Source of the DNA: Hungatella effluvii
Lineage (GTDB): Bacteria; Bacillota; Clostridia; Lachnospirales; Lachnospiraceae
Assembly: GCF_003201875.1 (NCBI RefSeq)
Contig: NZ_QJKD01000002.1
Location: forward strand, 372,001-436,000
DNA: 64,000 bases
Direction of reading: 5' to 3'
Both the position numbers and the translations under genes were made by a program. Below the pieces are notes generated by a model that was given only the letters and a program-made list of their open reading frames with translations, did no database searches and was not told the DNA's origin. Of the stretch, positions 41,146-50,558 are shown piece after piece (position 1 is the stretch's first letter; each line of letters starts with the position of its first letter).

Positions 41146-41769
41146 ATGCCGACAGAACGATTTAACAAATTGCCGGAAGAGAAGAAAAAAGCGATACGTG
41201 ATGCGGCCATGGAAGAATGTATCCGGGTGCCTTTTGAAAAGGTGTCCATTAACAAGATTATCCAGAACGCGGGAATATCCAGGGGAAGCTTTTATACTTA
41301 TTTTGAAGATAAGCGTGATGTAGTGAGGTACATATTCAGTGATACTGCGGATAAGCTGAAGGATTTCTGGACGACATCGGTAATCAGTAACGGAGGTGAC
41401 TTATGGATCTCGTCAGAGGAACTGCTGGATCAGGCTATTTCCTTTGCTCAAAAAGGAAAGACGTTCCAGATGATGCAGAGCTTTGTGCTCTACCAGGATT
41501 TCGATAAATTATTTACTGAAGTCCACGGCGCGAACAACATGGGAGAGAAAAAGGGAAATGAGATACTGGCGGCGCTCTACGAGGTGACTGATAAAGAGAA
41601 ATTCCAGAAAACGGATTTCAATTCGTTTGGTCTTTTAGTCTCCATGATTATGGCATGCGTTATGGAAAGCATAGGCTGGTATAACCGGCATATGGATAGT
41701 GAGGAAAATATTAAGAAAATTTTCCGGGAAAAATTAGAAATACTGCAATATGGAATTTGTAAACAGTAA
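41146..41769 (+). CDS. TetR/AcrR family repressor of the efflux operon
   Basis: A 207-residue TetR-type regulator: helical N-terminal HTH with KKKAIRDAAMEECIRVPFEKVSINKIIQNAGISRGSFYTYFEDKRDVV (family signature), then a ligand-binding helical C-terminal domain. RBS AAGGGGTG precedes ATG 41146. Two inverted-repeat operators sit over the only promoter, so this protein likely represses itself and the downstream adaptor, pump and TolC-like genes. The inducer would be a substrate of the pump, unknown here. The gap to the adaptor gene is 36 bases. Confidence 0.94.
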   Translation: MPTERFNKLPEEKKKAIRDAAMEECIRVPFEKVSINKIIQNAGISRGSFYTYFEDKRDVVRYIFSDTADKLKDFWTTSVISNGGDLWISSEELLDQAISFAQKGKTFQMMQSFVLYQDFDKLFTEVHGANNMGEKKGNEILAALYEVTDKEKFQKTDFNSFGLLVSMIMACVMESIGWYNRHMDSEENIKKIFREKLEILQYGICKQ

Positions 41770-41805
41770 CTAGAATAATCTGTGTGATGAAGTGAGGAGT
41801 TCAGC

Positions 41806-42948
41806 ATGAGTAAGAAGAAGGTAATAACAATTGCAGTCAGTGTGGTTCTGGTGGCTGCTGTGGCAGCTTTAATCGTATCCAATGTTGCCGGAGGAAAGAA
41901 AGAGGAGACTGTGGCGGAGGTGCCGCCGGTGGTATCCGTCGAAAATCCGGAGCTTCGGTCGATTGTGGTGAATACAGAGCTGATCGGTACCATTGAGCCC
42001 GACAGTATTGTATATGTAACACCAAAAGGAGCAGGAGAGATCATAAGCGTCAATGCCCAGACAGGAGACCAGGTGACGGCCGGTCAGCTCTTATGCGAGA
42101 TTGATACAAAGCAGGTGGAGGCTGCCAGACTTACGATGGAGACGGCCCGCGTATCTTACGAGGATGCAAAGAGCAATCTGGACCGGTATTCAGTGCTTCA
42201 TGCTGCGGGCGATATGGCGGAAGCGGATTTTCAGAAGCTGGCCGACAATGTAGAGCTGGCAAGGCTTCAGTATGAGAGCGCGAAGCTGGGGTATAACCTT
42301 CAGCTGGAGAGCAGCCAGGTTACCGCTCCGATATCCGGCCGGGTGGAGAGCTATAACGTTAAGGTTCATGATATGGTTTCCCAGCAGAGTCAGATCTGTG
42401 TGATTGCAGGTTCAGGAGATGGTAAGGCGGTAACCTTCTATGCTTCAGAGAGAATCATAGGCGGATTAAAGGCGGGAGATGCCCTTACTGTTGAGAAGAA
42501 CGGTGTGGATCACGCGGCGTCTATCACAGAAGTAAGCTCCATGGTTGATCCGCAGAGCGGGCTGTTTAAAGTGAAGGCATCAGTTCCTGACGGAGCCGCC
42601 CTGGCCACGGGAACCTCCGTAAAGCTCCGTGTAGTGTCACAGAGAGCCGACAATGTTCTCACAGTGCCGGTTGACGCGGTATATTACGAGGGCGGAGATC
42701 CTTACATCTATACGTACGGAGACGGAGTTCTCCATAAAAATGCAGTCACAGTCGGAATTGCAGATAACAGCTACATAGAAGTAAAAGAGGGCATCAATGT
42801 CGGCGACCAGGTTGTCACCACATGGACAACAGAGTTTTATGACGGTTCCAAAGTCACCTTAAGTGAGAATCAGACAGCAGAAGACGTGACACCAGACGCT
42901 CAGACTGAAACAGAAGGTCAGACAGAGCCGGCTGATGCGAATCAGTAA
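41806..42948 (+). CDS. RND efflux periplasmic adaptor (HlyD/MFP family)
   Basis: A 380-residue membrane fusion protein. An N-terminal membrane anchor (ITIAVSVVLVAAVAALIVSN) is followed by a lipoyl-like half (GTIEPDSIVYVTPKGAGEI), a short coiled-coil hairpin (residues about 105-165, with RVSYEDAKSNLDRYSVL), the second lipoyl half (SSQVTAPISGRV), and beta-barrel and membrane-proximal domains. The C-terminal tail is a flexible Thr/Glu-rich stretch. It links the RND pump to outer components. The gene lies 12 bases before the pump gene. Confidence 0.94.
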   Translation: MSKKKVITIAVSVVLVAAVAALIVSNVAGGKKEETVAEVPPVVSVENPELRSIVVNTELIGTIEPDSIVYVTPKGAGEIISVNAQTGDQVTAGQLLCEIDTKQVEAARLTMETARVSYEDAKSNLDRYSVLHAAGDMAEADFQKLADNVELARLQYESAKLGYNLQLESSQVTAPISGRVESYNVKVHDMVSQQSQICVIAGSGDGKAVTFYASERIIGGLKAGDALTVEKNGVDHAASITEVSSMVDPQSGLFKVKASVPDGAALATGTSVKLRVVSQRADNVLTVPVDAVYYEGGDPYIYTYGDGVLHKNAVTVGIADNSYIEVKEGINVGDQVVTTWTTEFYDGSKVTLSENQTAEDVTPDAQTETEGQTEPADANQ

Positions 42949-42960
42949 GGGGGCGGAAGA

Positions 42961-45900
42961 ATGGGAATTACAAAAAGTGTTCTGAAAAGACCCATCACCA
43001 CCGTCCTGGCAGTCCTTTGCCTGTTGGTGTTCGGATTATCTTCCGTGTTATCTTCCAAGATGGAGCTGACACCGGAGATGAACTTCCCGATGATGATGAT
43101 TACCGCCGTGTATGCGGGAGCCAGCCCTGATGACGTCAACGAACTGGTTACCAAACCGATTGAGGAATCGGTGGGAACCCTTTCCGGCGTTAAGAATATT
43201 CAGTCCATGTCCCAGGAAAATATCTCGATCGTCATGATGGAATATGAGTACGGCACCGACATGGATAAGGCATATTCCGATCTGAAGAAGAAAATGGACA
43301 ATATCACCATGCCGGACGACGTGGATGTACCCAGTATCTTTGAGTTTAATATGAACGATATGCCGAGTATTACACTTTCTGTCAACGATCCTTCGGCAGA
43401 CAATTTATACAACTATGTGAACGACGAGATCGTTCCTGAGTTTGAAAAAATCTCTTCCGTGGCCAGTGTGGATTTAAGCGGCGGCCAGGAAGGCTACGTC
43501 AGTGTCCGCCTGATTCCGGAGAAGATGAATCAGTACCATCTGTCCATGAACTCCATCAGCCAGGCGATAAAGAGCGCGGATTTCACCTATCCGGCCGGAA
43601 GCACCGGAGTCGGAAAGCAGGATTTATCGGTCAGTACCTCAGTAAGCTTTGATACGGTCGAGAGCCTGAAAAAAATCCCGGTAGTGGCGGGAAGCGGTAA
43701 GACCATTTACCTTGAGGATGTCGCGGATATATCCGAGACAACCGGAAAAGATACGAGTATCGGCCGTTATAACGGAGAGGATACCGTATCCTTATCCATC
43801 AACAAACAGCAAAAAAGCAGTGCGGTGGATGTGTCAAAGTCGGTAAACCGTACCATCGAAACACTGAAGGCAGAGCATCCCCAGCTGGAGATGATCGTGG
43901 TCAACGATACCAGTGATCAGATTACATCGGCATTAAGCTCCGTGACGACCACCATGGTTATGGCGGTTATCATTTCCATGATTATTATTTTCCTGTTCTT
44001 CGGAGATATTAAGGCGTCCCTGATCGTCGGAAGCTCAATTCCGGTATCGATTCTGGCGGCTTTAATCCTGATGTCGGTCATGGGATTTTCCCTGAACGTT
44101 GTCACCATGGGAAGCCTCGTTCTCGGCGTCGGTATGATGGTCGATAACTCCATCGTAGTTCTGGAAAGCTGTTTCCGTTCCCACAAGGGGCAGGGCTTCC
44201 GGGAATATATGGAGGCTGCGCTGGAAGGAACTGGTAAGGTAATCCAGTCGATCTTCGGCGGAACGGTTACTACCTGTGTCGTATTTATCCCTCTGGCTCT
44301 CTTAAAGGGTATGTCGGGACAGATGTTCGCGCCCCTTGGCTTCACGATTGTATTCTGTATGGCGGCTTCCCTGATTTCCGCTATGACGATTGTACCTCTG
44401 TGCTACAGCCGGTTCCGCCCGGTAGAGAAGAAAAATTCTCCGGCGTCGGGTCTTGTACGCATCATGCAGGACGGTTACAGAAAGATTATCGGAAAGCTTT
44501 TAAACAAGAGAAAAACAGTTATGGCGGTGTCCGTACTGCTTCTTGTCGTATCCTTCTTAATTGCAGGAAAGCTGGGTTTTGCCCTCATGCCTGATGTCGA
44601 TCAGGGAACGGTAGCCGTAACGGTAGAGGTCCGCCCGGGTCTCAAAATTGAAGAGGTAGATAAGATTTTAAGCCAGGTAGAACAGATCGTTAAGGCTGAA
44701 CCTGACAGAAAATCCTATATGGTTACTTATGGAGGCAGCGGCTTAAGCCTTGGCGGAAGCAGTGCTTCACTGACTGCATATTTAAAAGATGACAGGGAAC
44801 TTACGACGAAGGAAGTCGTGGATAAATGGAAAAAGGCAATGCGGGATATACCGGACTGTAATATAACGGTGGAATCCAGCTCCATGATGAGTTCCTTCAG
44901 CAGCACCAATGATTTGCAGGTTATTTTACAGAGTTCTCAGTTAGATGAGCTTAAGGATGCCTCTGACAGTCTGGTTAATGAGCTTACGCAGTATCCGGGT
45001 CTCATCAAGGTGCATTCCGATCTGGAGAATGCGGCGCCGGTTATCAAGGTTCATGTGGACCCGATCGAAGCTGCCGCGGATGGCGTCGCACCGGCGTCTG
45101 TCGGAGGGCTGCTTAATAACATGTTAAGCGGTGTGAAGGCTATGACCATGGACGTAGACGGGAATAACGTGGACGTTAAGGTCGAATATCCGGAGGGAGA
45201 ATATGATACTCTGGATAAGGTAAAGGGAATCACCATCCCCACACAGACCGGCGGTTCCGTGGCGCTTACCGATATCGCGGATATCGTTTATGAAGACAGC
45301 CCGGCCGGTATTACCCGTAAGAATAAGCAGTACCAGGTGACTATCACGGGATCCTTTACAGACGAACTGGCGACCAAGGAGCAGAAGGCGGCTGCGTTAA
45401 AGGATATCAACGATCAGGTGGTAGGCAAATACTTAAACGGCACGGTCACAAAAGCGCAGAACAGCGTTGACGAGTCCATGTATGAGGAATTTGGCGCTCT
45501 GTTTAAGGCCATCGCCATCGCTATCTTCCTGGTATTTGTAGTTATGGCGGCTCAGTTCGAGTCACCAAAGTTTTCACTGATGGTCATGACCACAATTCCG
45601 TTCAGCTTAATCGGTTCCTTCGGTCTGCTGGCGGCCATGGATGTGAAGATTACCATGCCTTCTTTGCTGGGCTTCCTGATGCTGATCGGTACGGTCGTTA
45701 ACGCCGGTATCCTCTATGTCGATACGGTCAACCAGTACCGCTCAACGATGGATAAGAGGACGGCTATGATTGAAGCAGGCGCGACAAGGCTTCGTCCTAT
45801 CTTAATGACGACACTCACCACCATCGTGTCCATGGTACCGATGGCAATCGGGTACGGCAGCAACGGGGAACTGATGCAGGGGCTTGCCCTTGTTAACGTC

Positions 45901-45999
45901 GGCGGTCTGACGGCTTCCACGATTCTTTCTCTCCTGATGCTTCCGGTCTACTACTCGATCATGAGCGGTAAGGTAGATACGACGCCCATGCCGGATTAA
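42961..45999 (+). CDS. RND family efflux permease (HAE1-like)
   Basis: A 1012-residue pump with twelve membrane helices and two large extracellular loops (residues about 40-330 and 560-850). It starts SVLKRPITTVLAVLCLLVFGL and has LGVGMMVDNSIVVLE in TM4, where one Asp replaces the usual Asp pair of the proton relay, plus APLGFTIVFCMAASLISAMT and the second-half GTVVNAGILYVDTVNQ. Substrates are unknown; in Firmicutes such pumps export peptides, lipids and drugs. It is preceded by its adaptor and followed by two TolC-like genes. The TAA stop is followed by GGGCGTGC. Confidence 0.95.
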   Translation: MGITKSVLKRPITTVLAVLCLLVFGLSSVLSSKMELTPEMNFPMMMITAVYAGASPDDVNELVTKPIEESVGTLSGVKNIQSMSQENISIVMMEYEYGTDMDKAYSDLKKKMDNITMPDDVDVPSIFEFNMNDMPSITLSVNDPSADNLYNYVNDEIVPEFEKISSVASVDLSGGQEGYVSVRLIPEKMNQYHLSMNSISQAIKSADFTYPAGSTGVGKQDLSVSTSVSFDTVESLKKIPVVAGSGKTIYLEDVADISETTGKDTSIGRYNGEDTVSLSINKQQKSSAVDVSKSVNRTIETLKAEHPQLEMIVVNDTSDQITSALSSVTTTMVMAVIISMIIIFLFFGDIKASLIVGSSIPVSILAALILMSVMGFSLNVVTMGSLVLGVGMMVDNSIVVLESCFRSHKGQGFREYMEAALEGTGKVIQSIFGGTVTTCVVFIPLALLKGMSGQMFAPLGFTIVFCMAASLISAMTIVPLCYSRFRPVEKKNSPASGLVRIMQDGYRKIIGKLLNKRKTVMAVSVLLLVVSFLIAGKLGFALMPDVDQGTVAVTVEVRPGLKIEEVDKILSQVEQIVKAEPDRKSYMVTYGGSGLSLGGSSASLTAYLKDDRELTTKEVVDKWKKAMRDIPDCNITVESSSMMSSFSSTNDLQVILQSSQLDELKDASDSLVNELTQYPGLIKVHSDLENAAPVIKVHVDPIEAAADGVAPASVGGLLNNMLSGVKAMTMDVDGNNVDVKVEYPEGEYDTLDKVKGITIPTQTGGSVALTDIADIVYEDSPAGITRKNKQYQVTITGSFTDELATKEQKAAALKDINDQVVGKYLNGTVTKAQNSVDESMYEEFGALFKAIAIAIFLVFVVMAAQFESPKFSLMVMTTIPFSLIGSFGLLAAMDVKITMPSLLGFLMLIGTVVNAGILYVDTVNQYRSTMDKRTAMIEAGATRLRPILMTTLTTIVSMVPMAIGYGSNGELMQGLALVNVGGLTASTILSLLMLPVYYSIMSGKVDTTPMPD

Positions 46000-46143
46000 G
46001 GGCGTGCATCCGGGAGATTAATAAAATTGGAATAATGTGTCTTTGAACTTACGGGAGTTATATGGTAAGATAAGGATACAAAAAGCAGATGATTCAGACT
46101 GTAACATGAAATCCATCCGGTACGAGGTTAGGAGGACCAATTG

Positions 46144-47301
46144 ATGAAAAAATGGAAACAGATTAGTGCCTGCTGTATGGCAGCAGTTCTGGCGGCTGCC
46201 GTTCCGGCGGGGACTGCCTGGGCCGGAAGCCCGGAATTTGCCAGAAGCGCCGAGGAGTGGGCAAAGCTTCGCGACAACGTCATGGAGTATGACGAACTGG
46301 CGGGGCTGATACATGAATACAATGTGACGGTACAGAATAATCAGCGTGATTATAACGATAAAAGAAATAAAAGCAGCGATGAGATCGCGCAGGACTACCG
46401 TGACGCGGCTGACGCGATCAGGAGCAGCATGTCGGGGGAGGACGACGCAGGCTCGATTCTCTCCGATGCGATGTCCGAGGCTCAGGCTCAGACTCTTGAG
46501 CAGCAGGCCGACGACAGCGTGGAAGACAGCGAGATATTTAAGATGACGTATGACCAGACGGAGAAGACACTTGTGTCCAATGCCCAGGCCAACATGATAT
46601 CATATCACCAGAAGGTACTGGATCTGGAACTGAAGCAGAAAAATAGAGAGCTCCTTGCCGCCACCTATGATTCCGTGTCTCTTAAGATGAACAACGGCAT
46701 GGCCACGCAGATGGATCTGCTGACTGCCCAGGAAAACTTACAGAATGCGGACGCGGCAATTTTAACTGCCCAGTCTGATTTGGAGAACACAAGGCAGAAG
46801 CTGTGTGTTATGCTGGGCTGGAGATACGACGCTTCCCCGGAGATAACGGATATACCATCCGCGGACAGCAGCAGGGTAGCGGCCATGAATCCGGCTGAGG
46901 ACAAGGAAAAAGCGCTGGAGAACAATTATACGCTCCGCATTAACAGGAAGAAGCTGGCCAACTCCTCCAACAACTCAAAAAAAGAAAGTCTTCAGATGAC
47001 AATAGACGACAATGTCCAGAGGATCGGCGCATCGGTTGATTCCGCATATAAGAATGTGATTCAGGCGCAGACTGCCTATCAGCAGGCGTCGGTATCCCTC
47101 GATGTGGCGTCAAAGAACATGGAAGCAGCGGAAAGAAAGATGTCAATCGGAACTATCAGCCGTCTGGACTACTTATCCCAGCAGTATGCGTATCTTCAGG
47201 CACAGACTGCCATGAAGAACGCGGATATGGATTTATTCCAGGCGATGGAATCGTACGACTGGAGTGTAAATGGTCTGGCAAGTGCCAGTGCAGGCATGTA
47301 A
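46144..47301 (+). CDS. TolC-like secreted helical protein 1
   Basis: A 385-residue exported protein, with signal peptide CCMAAVLAAAVPAGTAWA. Two TolC-family repeats follow: helix pairs with NNGMATQMDLLTAQENLQNA and LSMGT... like MSIGTISRLDYLSQQYAYLQA, and LCVMLGWRYDASPEI. Between the helices, where TolC has its beta-barrel strands, there is only an acidic, helix-prone stretch, so the barrel appears to be missing. ATG 46144 is 8 bases after GGAGG; a TTG directly before it is possible. It follows the RND pump by 144 bases. It is probably an outer tunnel extension or cell-wall anchor for the pump, with no outer membrane. Confidence 0.85.
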   Translation: MKKWKQISACCMAAVLAAAVPAGTAWAGSPEFARSAEEWAKLRDNVMEYDELAGLIHEYNVTVQNNQRDYNDKRNKSSDEIAQDYRDAADAIRSSMSGEDDAGSILSDAMSEAQAQTLEQQADDSVEDSEIFKMTYDQTEKTLVSNAQANMISYHQKVLDLELKQKNRELLAATYDSVSLKMNNGMATQMDLLTAQENLQNADAAILTAQSDLENTRQKLCVMLGWRYDASPEITDIPSADSSRVAAMNPAEDKEKALENNYTLRINRKKLANSSNNSKKESLQMTIDDNVQRIGASVDSAYKNVIQAQTAYQQASVSLDVASKNMEAAERKMSIGTISRLDYLSQQYAYLQAQTAMKNADMDLFQAMESYDWSVNGLASASAGM

Positions 47302-47343
47302 CCGGCAGACAGGAACGCTTATCTCAGCCGGAAGGAGTAGAAC

Positions 47344-48540
47344 ATGAGAAAATGGAAAATGATGTTGTGCATGGCTCTGGCCGGTGCACTCGCCTTCGGA
47401 AGCCCGACTGCCGCATGGGCAAAGCTGTCAGACTACGATGCGGAGACTGCGGCGAGGCTGCAGGATAATAATCTGGAGTACGACGAACTGGAGAATCTGA
47501 TCAGGGAGTATAATCCGGAGATCAGCTATGCGTACGGCCAGCTGGATTTCACGAGGGATGATACGGCGTCGACTGTCAGAGCAGTAAGAGATGATATTGA
47601 AGAAAGCGAATATAAAGATTTAGTCAAGGCCCTGAAGAAGCAGAAAAAACAGCTGGAGGCAATGCCTGACTCAGAGGAGAAGACGAAAGCACTGCAGGAA
47701 CTGAATACCACGATCAAAGGGATGGAGGGGCTGATTTCCGCCCCGTCTTCCACAACCAAATCAACCGATAAGCAGCTGGAAAAGGCCAAAAAGCAGCTTG
47801 ATACCGGTGTAAAATCAGCCTTAAAGGGCACACAGATGCTGATGATTTCCTACGATAATCTCCGCGCCCAGGTGCAGACTCTCGAAAAAGTGGTGGAACT
47901 GCAGAATGAAGCGCTGGAAGCAGCAAAGCTTCAGGCAGGGCTTGGAATGGCTACTGATACCGGCGTCTTACAGGCCCAGAGTGATTTACTGTCCACGCAG
48001 TCCCAGCTGGATAATCTCCGCAATCTGGCCGATAACCTGCGAAGCCAGCTTTGCCTTCTGACAGGCTGGAAGGTTGACGCAACACCGGAGATCGGCACTG
48101 TCCCCGCGGCCGACCCGTCCAAAATAGACGGGATTGATCTTGCAGCCGACATACAGACTGCCATTGGGAATAATCAGACACTGATTTCACAGCGCCATGC
48201 ATCCTCGACGAAGTCTACCGCGGCAATCGATAACCGTCTGAAAAATATAGACGTGTCGGAGCAGCAGCTGACAGTTGAAATGCAGCGTTTATATCAGGTT
48301 ATGCAGCAGAAAAAGGTGTTAAATGATGCGGCCGAGACCGCGTACCAGAAGGCGCTTCTCGCCAAAGGGGCGGCCGAACGCCAGTATCAGCTGAAAATGC
48401 TGAGCAAGCTTCAATACCTCGGAGCCGAGGTTCAGTACTATCAGGCGGAAGGCGCCAGGAAGTCTGCCGACACGGCACTGCTTCAGGCCATGCTTGACTA
48501 CGACTGGGCGGTCCAGGGTTTTGTCTCGGTTCCTCAGTAA
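47344..48540 (+). CDS. TolC-like secreted helical protein 2
   Basis: A 398-residue exported protein and paralogue of the preceding gene, with signal peptide MLCMALAGALAFGSPTAAWA and the shared motif QDNNLEYDELENLIREYNPE. TolC-type repeats are LAGLGMATDTGVLQAQSDL and LCLLTGWKVDATPEI, then LKMLSKLQYLGAEVQYYQAEG. The region where barrel strands would lie is a Lys/Glu/Ser-rich coiled segment (residues about 80-155). It starts 42 bases after its paralogue and ends with a terminator. Two tandem copies suggest a mixed assembly or distinct partners. Confidence 0.85.
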   Translation: MRKWKMMLCMALAGALAFGSPTAAWAKLSDYDAETAARLQDNNLEYDELENLIREYNPEISYAYGQLDFTRDDTASTVRAVRDDIEESEYKDLVKALKKQKKQLEAMPDSEEKTKALQELNTTIKGMEGLISAPSSTTKSTDKQLEKAKKQLDTGVKSALKGTQMLMISYDNLRAQVQTLEKVVELQNEALEAAKLQAGLGMATDTGVLQAQSDLLSTQSQLDNLRNLADNLRSQLCLLTGWKVDATPEIGTVPAADPSKIDGIDLAADIQTAIGNNQTLISQRHASSTKSTAAIDNRLKNIDVSEQQLTVEMQRLYQVMQQKKVLNDAAETAYQKALLAKGAAERQYQLKMLSKLQYLGAEVQYYQAEGARKSADTALLQAMLDYDWAVQGFVSVPQ

Positions 48541-48610
48541 TACAGCATCAAAAAGCATAGTAAAATGACGCAGTAAAACAGCAAAGATAGAGCACAGCAA
48601 AAAAGCTGTG

Positions 48611-48662
48611 AAACAGACAGGATGGGATCAGCGGTTAAGCTGTACCCGTCCTTCTGTTTTTC
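48611..48662 (+). terminator. Terminator of the efflux operon, overlapping spoIIR
   Basis: AAACAG and AGGA-GGG pair with CCC-TCCT and CTGTTT across 48611-48660, with inner AGC/GCT, followed by a short T run. Its right half covers the last 35 bases of spoIIR on the other strand. Confidence 0.7.
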
Positions 48663-49293
48663 CACTGTCTTTTTTCAGAAGATCGAGAAGCTTTGAGCGT
48701 ATCCGCACGTGGACCTCCGGCTGTTTTAGGATCAGCGCCTGGTAATCCGCAGCATCGAGGGACTGCTTTAAGACCTCTCTGGAGGAATCCGGAACGACGG
48801 CGTAGGTTGAATCGACAAAGCAGAGCGGAGGATAGAGGACACACCACCAGTTGTGTCCTTTTCCGCTGCCTATCTCCACCCGTACTGCGTCGTAGGTACC
48901 GCATGGGAACACCATATCGCCGTAAGTTTTTGTCGGAAAATAGCATTTTGTCACTTCCATATGTGCGGGATAGTCATATCCCTGGGCTTTCATGTAATCC
49001 TCTGCCTGCTGTTCTAAGCTGCTTTTATTGGCAAGAACATATTCTTTTGTGTCGTCCAGGGAGGCATTTTCTCCCAGCCCCTCATATATTGAATCAAGGA
49101 GCAGGGTTCTCACGCGCAGCTTCAGCTGCTGGTCTCCATCGGAATCACTGTTGGCAAGGACGTGGAACCGCAGAATTTCCGGTGCGATCCGGGCAGCCAT
49201 GGCTTCTTCATTTCGGCGTCCGGAAGCCATGGTGAGCAGAAAAGCCAATAAAAGGCAGGTCATGCATAAGAATAAGTCACGTTTATATTTCAT
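48628..49293 (-). CDS. spoIIR: Stage II sporulation protein R
   Basis: A 221-residue secreted protein. The start MKYKRDLFLCMTCLLLAFLLTMASG is a signal/anchor; then IAPEILRFHVLANSDSDGDQQLKLRVR is the conserved SpoIIR block, with GSGKGHNWWCVLYPPLCFVD near residue 160. In sporulation it is made in the forespore and triggers SpoIIGA to process pro-SigE in the mother cell. ATG 49293 has GGAGGT 6 bases upstream. Its presence shows a sporulating organism. A plus-strand terminator hairpin overlaps its 3' end. It is not in an operon here. Confidence 0.93.
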   Translation of the reverse strand: MKYKRDLFLCMTCLLLAFLLTMASGRRNEEAMAARIAPEILRFHVLANSDSDGDQQLKLRVRTLLLDSIYEGLGENASLDDTKEYVLANKSSLEQQAEDYMKAQGYDYPAHMEVTKCYFPTKTYGDMVFPCGTYDAVRVEIGSGKGHNWWCVLYPPLCFVDSTYAVVPDSSREVLKQSLDAADYQALILKQPEVHVRIRSKLLDLLKKDSGKTEGRVQLNR

Positions 49294-49338
49294 CAAAGAA
49301 CCTCCAGTCTGCATTAAGAAAACTAAACTATCTATCAG

Positions 49339-49366
49339 TTGTAATTGTAACCATATGTGCTATAAT
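49339..49366 (+). promoter_or_regulatory. Promoter for ddl
   Basis: TTGTAA (49339-49344), 16-base spacer, extended -10 TGCTATAAT (TATAAT at 49361-49366). Confidence 0.7.
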
Positions 49367-49441
49367 ATAAACACTGCAAAAAGGAAATTCCTTGGGCGGT
49401 AGAATGCTGCCGGAGGAATGAAAGTATGAGGAGAATGTAAA

Positions 49442-50506
49442 ATGAACAGGAAAACAGCGGTCGTCTTATTCGGCGGCCAGTCATCTGAGCATGTGGTATC
49501 CTGCATGTCTGTGGTCAACGTCATCAATCATATGAATAGAGAGAAATACGACCTTCTTCTGATCGGAATTACAGAAGAAGGGCACTGGATCAAAACGGAA
49601 TCGGTCAAGGATATTGAATCTGGTATCTGGAGGGAAGGAAAGACGAACGCAGTCATATCCCCTGATGCTACGAAGCAATGCGTCATCCTGACGGAGGGAG
49701 ACCGTGTGGACTTTGTGAAAGTGGATGTCGTATTCCCGGTGCTTCATGGCCTGTTTGGGGAGGATGGTACCGTTCAGGGCCTTCTGGAGCTGGCCAGAAT
49801 CCCATATGTGGGCTGCGGCGTGCTTGCGTCAGCCGTATCGATGGATAAATTGTATACAAAAATAGTGGTTGACGAATTAGGCGTGCGCCAGGCTGCCTAC
49901 GTTCCCGTGATGAGGTCTGATTTGGGCGACATGGCAGCCGTTGTGGGAAGAGTCGAGGAGAAGTTCTCTTACCCGGTCTTTGTAAAGCCATCGAACGCCG
50001 GTTCGTCGAAGGGCGTGGCCCGCGCGGACGACAGAGAGGAACTAAAAGCCGCGCTTAAAGAGGCGGCAAAGCATGACAGGAAGATCCTGGTGGAGGAGAT
50101 GATTAAGGGCCGGGAGATCGAGTGCGCGGTATTCGGAGGCGGGCTGGTTCCAGTGGAAGCTTCCGGTGTGGGCGAGATTCTGGCGGCCGCTGAATTTTAC
50201 GATTTTGACGCCAAATACTATAATTCCGATTCCAGAACCGTTGTAAATCCGAATCTTCCGGGAGATGCGGCCAACGCGGTAAGAGAAGCGGCAAAGGCCA
50301 TCTTTCAGGCTGTGGACGGATACGGTCTTGCCCGTGTGGATTTCTTTGTAAAAGAAGACGGAACCGTGGTGTTTAATGAGATCAACACGCTGCCGGGCTT
50401 TACGGCCATCAGTATGTACCCCATGTTGTGGGAAGCTGCCGGGGTAAGCAAGGACCTGCTGGTTGACCGCCTGGTAGAGCATGCGTTTGACCGTTATAAG
50501 CTCTAG
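49442..50506 (+). CDS. ddl: D-alanine--D-alanine ligase
   Basis: A 354-residue ATP-grasp ligase. FGGQSSEHVVSCMS at the N terminus, then PVLHGLFGEDGTVQGLLEL, FVKPSNAGSSKGV for the nucleotide, EMIKGREIECAVFG, and FFVKEDGTVVFNEINTLPGFT with the metal-binding Glu and Asn. It makes the D-Ala-D-Ala end of peptidoglycan precursors. A Tyr in place of Phe at the depsipeptide-selecting position cannot be judged by eye. Spacing to murI is 52 bases, with a short hairpin after the stop (TAGGGCGTGTT). It joins murI as a peptidoglycan precursor pair. Confidence 0.95.
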   Translation: MNRKTAVVLFGGQSSEHVVSCMSVVNVINHMNREKYDLLLIGITEEGHWIKTESVKDIESGIWREGKTNAVISPDATKQCVILTEGDRVDFVKVDVVFPVLHGLFGEDGTVQGLLELARIPYVGCGVLASAVSMDKLYTKIVVDELGVRQAAYVPVMRSDLGDMAAVVGRVEEKFSYPVFVKPSNAGSSKGVARADDREELKAALKEAAKHDRKILVEEMIKGREIECAVFGGGLVPVEASGVGEILAAAEFYDFDAKYYNSDSRTVVNPNLPGDAANAVREAAKAIFQAVDGYGLARVDFFVKEDGTVVFNEINTLPGFTAISMYPMLWEAAGVSKDLLVDRLVEHAFDRYKL

Positions 50507-50558
50507 GGCGTGTTGTAATAACACCCTGGAAACGGATCAAAACTTAAGGAGAGACACT

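Noticed and set aside
46144..48540. TolC-like genes as proof of an outer membrane
   Set aside because: spoIIR and the lineage signs point to a monoderm spore-former, and the barrel strands seem to be missing.
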